DNA from: Rhodococcus triatomae
GTDB lineage: Bacteria > Actinomycetota > Actinomycetes > Mycobacteriales > Mycobacteriaceae
DNA: 64,000 nucleotides
Direction: 5' to 3'
NCBI RefSeq assembly: GCF_014217785.1
Contig: NZ_CP048814.1
Coordinates: 1,054,001-1,118,000, forward strand
The translations under genes and the position numbers were made by a program. Of the stretch, positions 63,233 through 64,000 are shown in pieces (positions within the stretch are counted from its first letter, which is position 1; each line of letters starts with the position of its first letter). The notes beneath the pieces were generated by a model. The model was not told the origin of the DNA, ran no database searches, and worked only from the letters and a program-made list of their open reading frames with translations.

Positions 63233-63847
63233 TCAGCCGATGCTGAAGGGCTGGCCGTACAGCGTGCCCTTCACGTAGTGGTTACCGGGAACCTCCACCA
63301 CGGTGTAGGCGCGGGCCTGGGCGTAGCCGCCGCAACCCTGCACCTGGATCTCGGCATCCTTGTACTGGATGGCCGCGACACCCGGCTCCTTCAGCTTCTT
63401 GCTCTTGATGCTCGCGAATTTCACCTCACCCGGCTTGATCGGCAGGCTCAGCGAACCCGACAGATCCGCACCGGACAGCGACAGGCCGCCGCTCAGCCCG
63501 GCCTCGAGACCGGTGATGTCCACCTGGCAGCCCACGATGTACCCGGTCTTCAACGTCGCTTCCTCGAAATCGCCCTGGACGTCGGCGAACACGTCGCCCG
63601 TCACCCACGCGACCCGGCCGGCACCATTGGCCGCCAGCGACGGAGAGATCAACGCGCTCTCGGCATTGCGCGCGATCTTCACGGACACATCACCGGCATT
63701 CACGACACGCTCGCCACCGGGCAGCGGCACGAAGGTGTCTGCATGCGCAGCGCCGGTGGACATCAGGCCCAGACCGACGGCTGCCGCAGCGCCGAGACCC
63801 GCGATACGGGCGGAGCGGCGCAGACCGGACTTACGGTTCTCGCTCAT
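63233..63847 (-). CDS. MspA family porin, B type, pair 3
   Basis: A 204-residue porin identical in protein to the pair 2 B gene. It is the first gene of the leftmost-transcribed pair; its promoter lies in 63848-64000. Signal peptide, two Cys and the CGGYAQARAYTVVEVPGNH ending are as described for the family. Confidence 0.92.
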   Translation of the reverse strand: MSENRKSGLRRSARIAGLGAAAAVGLGLMSTGAAHADTFVPLPGGERVVNAGDVSVKIARNAESALISPSLAANGAGRVAWVTGDVFADVQGDFEEATLKTGYIVGCQVDITGLEAGLSGGLSLSGADLSGSLSLPIKPGEVKFASIKSKKLKEPGVAAIQYKDAEIQVQGCGGYAQARAYTVVEVPGNHYVKGTLYGQPFSIG

Positions 63848-64000
63848 TCGTTCCCCTCAAAGGATGTCTAACTCTTTCCCGGCCGGTCTGACCGGGCAGT
63901 GGTCCGTAACGGGCCCAGCGCAGTATTCACAGTCTCGATGACCGCAGCGTGAATTCACGATGATCACAGGATGATTACCGACCCGGCAGGACAGTAACGG
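63848..64000. other. Upstream region of porin pair 3
   Basis: About 150 bp that must hold the promoter for pair 3; the upstream neighbour is beyond the window. It is less GC-rich than the genes. No clear hexamers or palindromes were recognised. Confidence 0.4.

Overview
The window is high-GC actinobacterial chromosome, most likely a Rhodococcus or close Nocardiaceae relative. The evidence is the gene content: RpfB resuscitation factors, Lsr2, an EspR-like regulator, MspA-type porins, the Glp/GlpR divisome pair and Pmt mannosyltransferase. The order metG, tatD, rpfB, rsmA, ispE and the block rsmI, pmt, arcA, glpR, rimJ, glp, galU, 5-FCL, SAF, mscL resemble the Mycobacterium tuberculosis Rv0985-Rv1011 region (recalled, not computed). 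No insertion sequence, prophage or CRISPR array was seen.

Regions: (1) 1-5.3 kb: DUF262 gene cut by the left edge, ABC-F ATPase, ispE, WYL regulator, membrane protein, cold shock protein. (2) 5.5-9.3 kb: rsmA and two tandem rpfB genes. (3) 9.5-17.1 kb: glutamine-type ABC transporter, DoxX, tatD, SDR, metG, DUF2786 protein. (4) 17.2-26.5 kb: zinc-ribbon protein, an ECF41 sigma factor overlapping its flavoprotein partner, rsmI, pmt, GntR regulator, NAD(P)-binding protein, ArsC-like protein, arginine deiminase, SoxR. (5) 26.6-37.9 kb: phytase-like esterase, secreted tyrosine phosphatase, then an amine dehydrogenase operon (mauE-mauD-mauA-mauB-multicopper oxidase-amicyanin-second cupredoxin-mauF) facing a divergent APC permease and IclR regulator. 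(6) 38-48.9 kb: ABC exporter, SDR, EspR-like regulator facing a membrane protein/ImmA pair, a Thr/Pro-rich wall protein, MFS exporter, an ArsR-led four-gene operon, Lsr2. (7) 48.9-58.9 kb: two TetR-controlled small membrane proteins, tRNA-Ala(CGC), glpR-rimJ-glp-galU, 5-FCL, FmdB, SAF protein, mscL, DUF368 transporter. (8) 59.2-63.9 kb: three tandem pairs of MspA-family porin genes.

The most striking system is the amine dehydrogenase operon. It encodes a TTQ light chain with both cofactor tryptophans, the propeller chain, MauD/E/F maturation proteins and amicyanin, but no MauG-type dihaem enzyme in the window. A multicopper oxidase sits where MauG or a terminal acceptor would be wanted. All four soluble redox partners other than the light chain carry lipoprotein signals, suggesting a membrane-tethered amine-to-oxygen chain fed by the divergent permease. 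The porin cluster is second: pairs 2 and 3 are nearly identical except for a short central cassette, which in pair 3 resembles pair 1, a pattern expected from gene conversion in a lumen-facing segment.

Calls rest on reading translations and motifs by eye. Family names given from memory have not been checked by database search.
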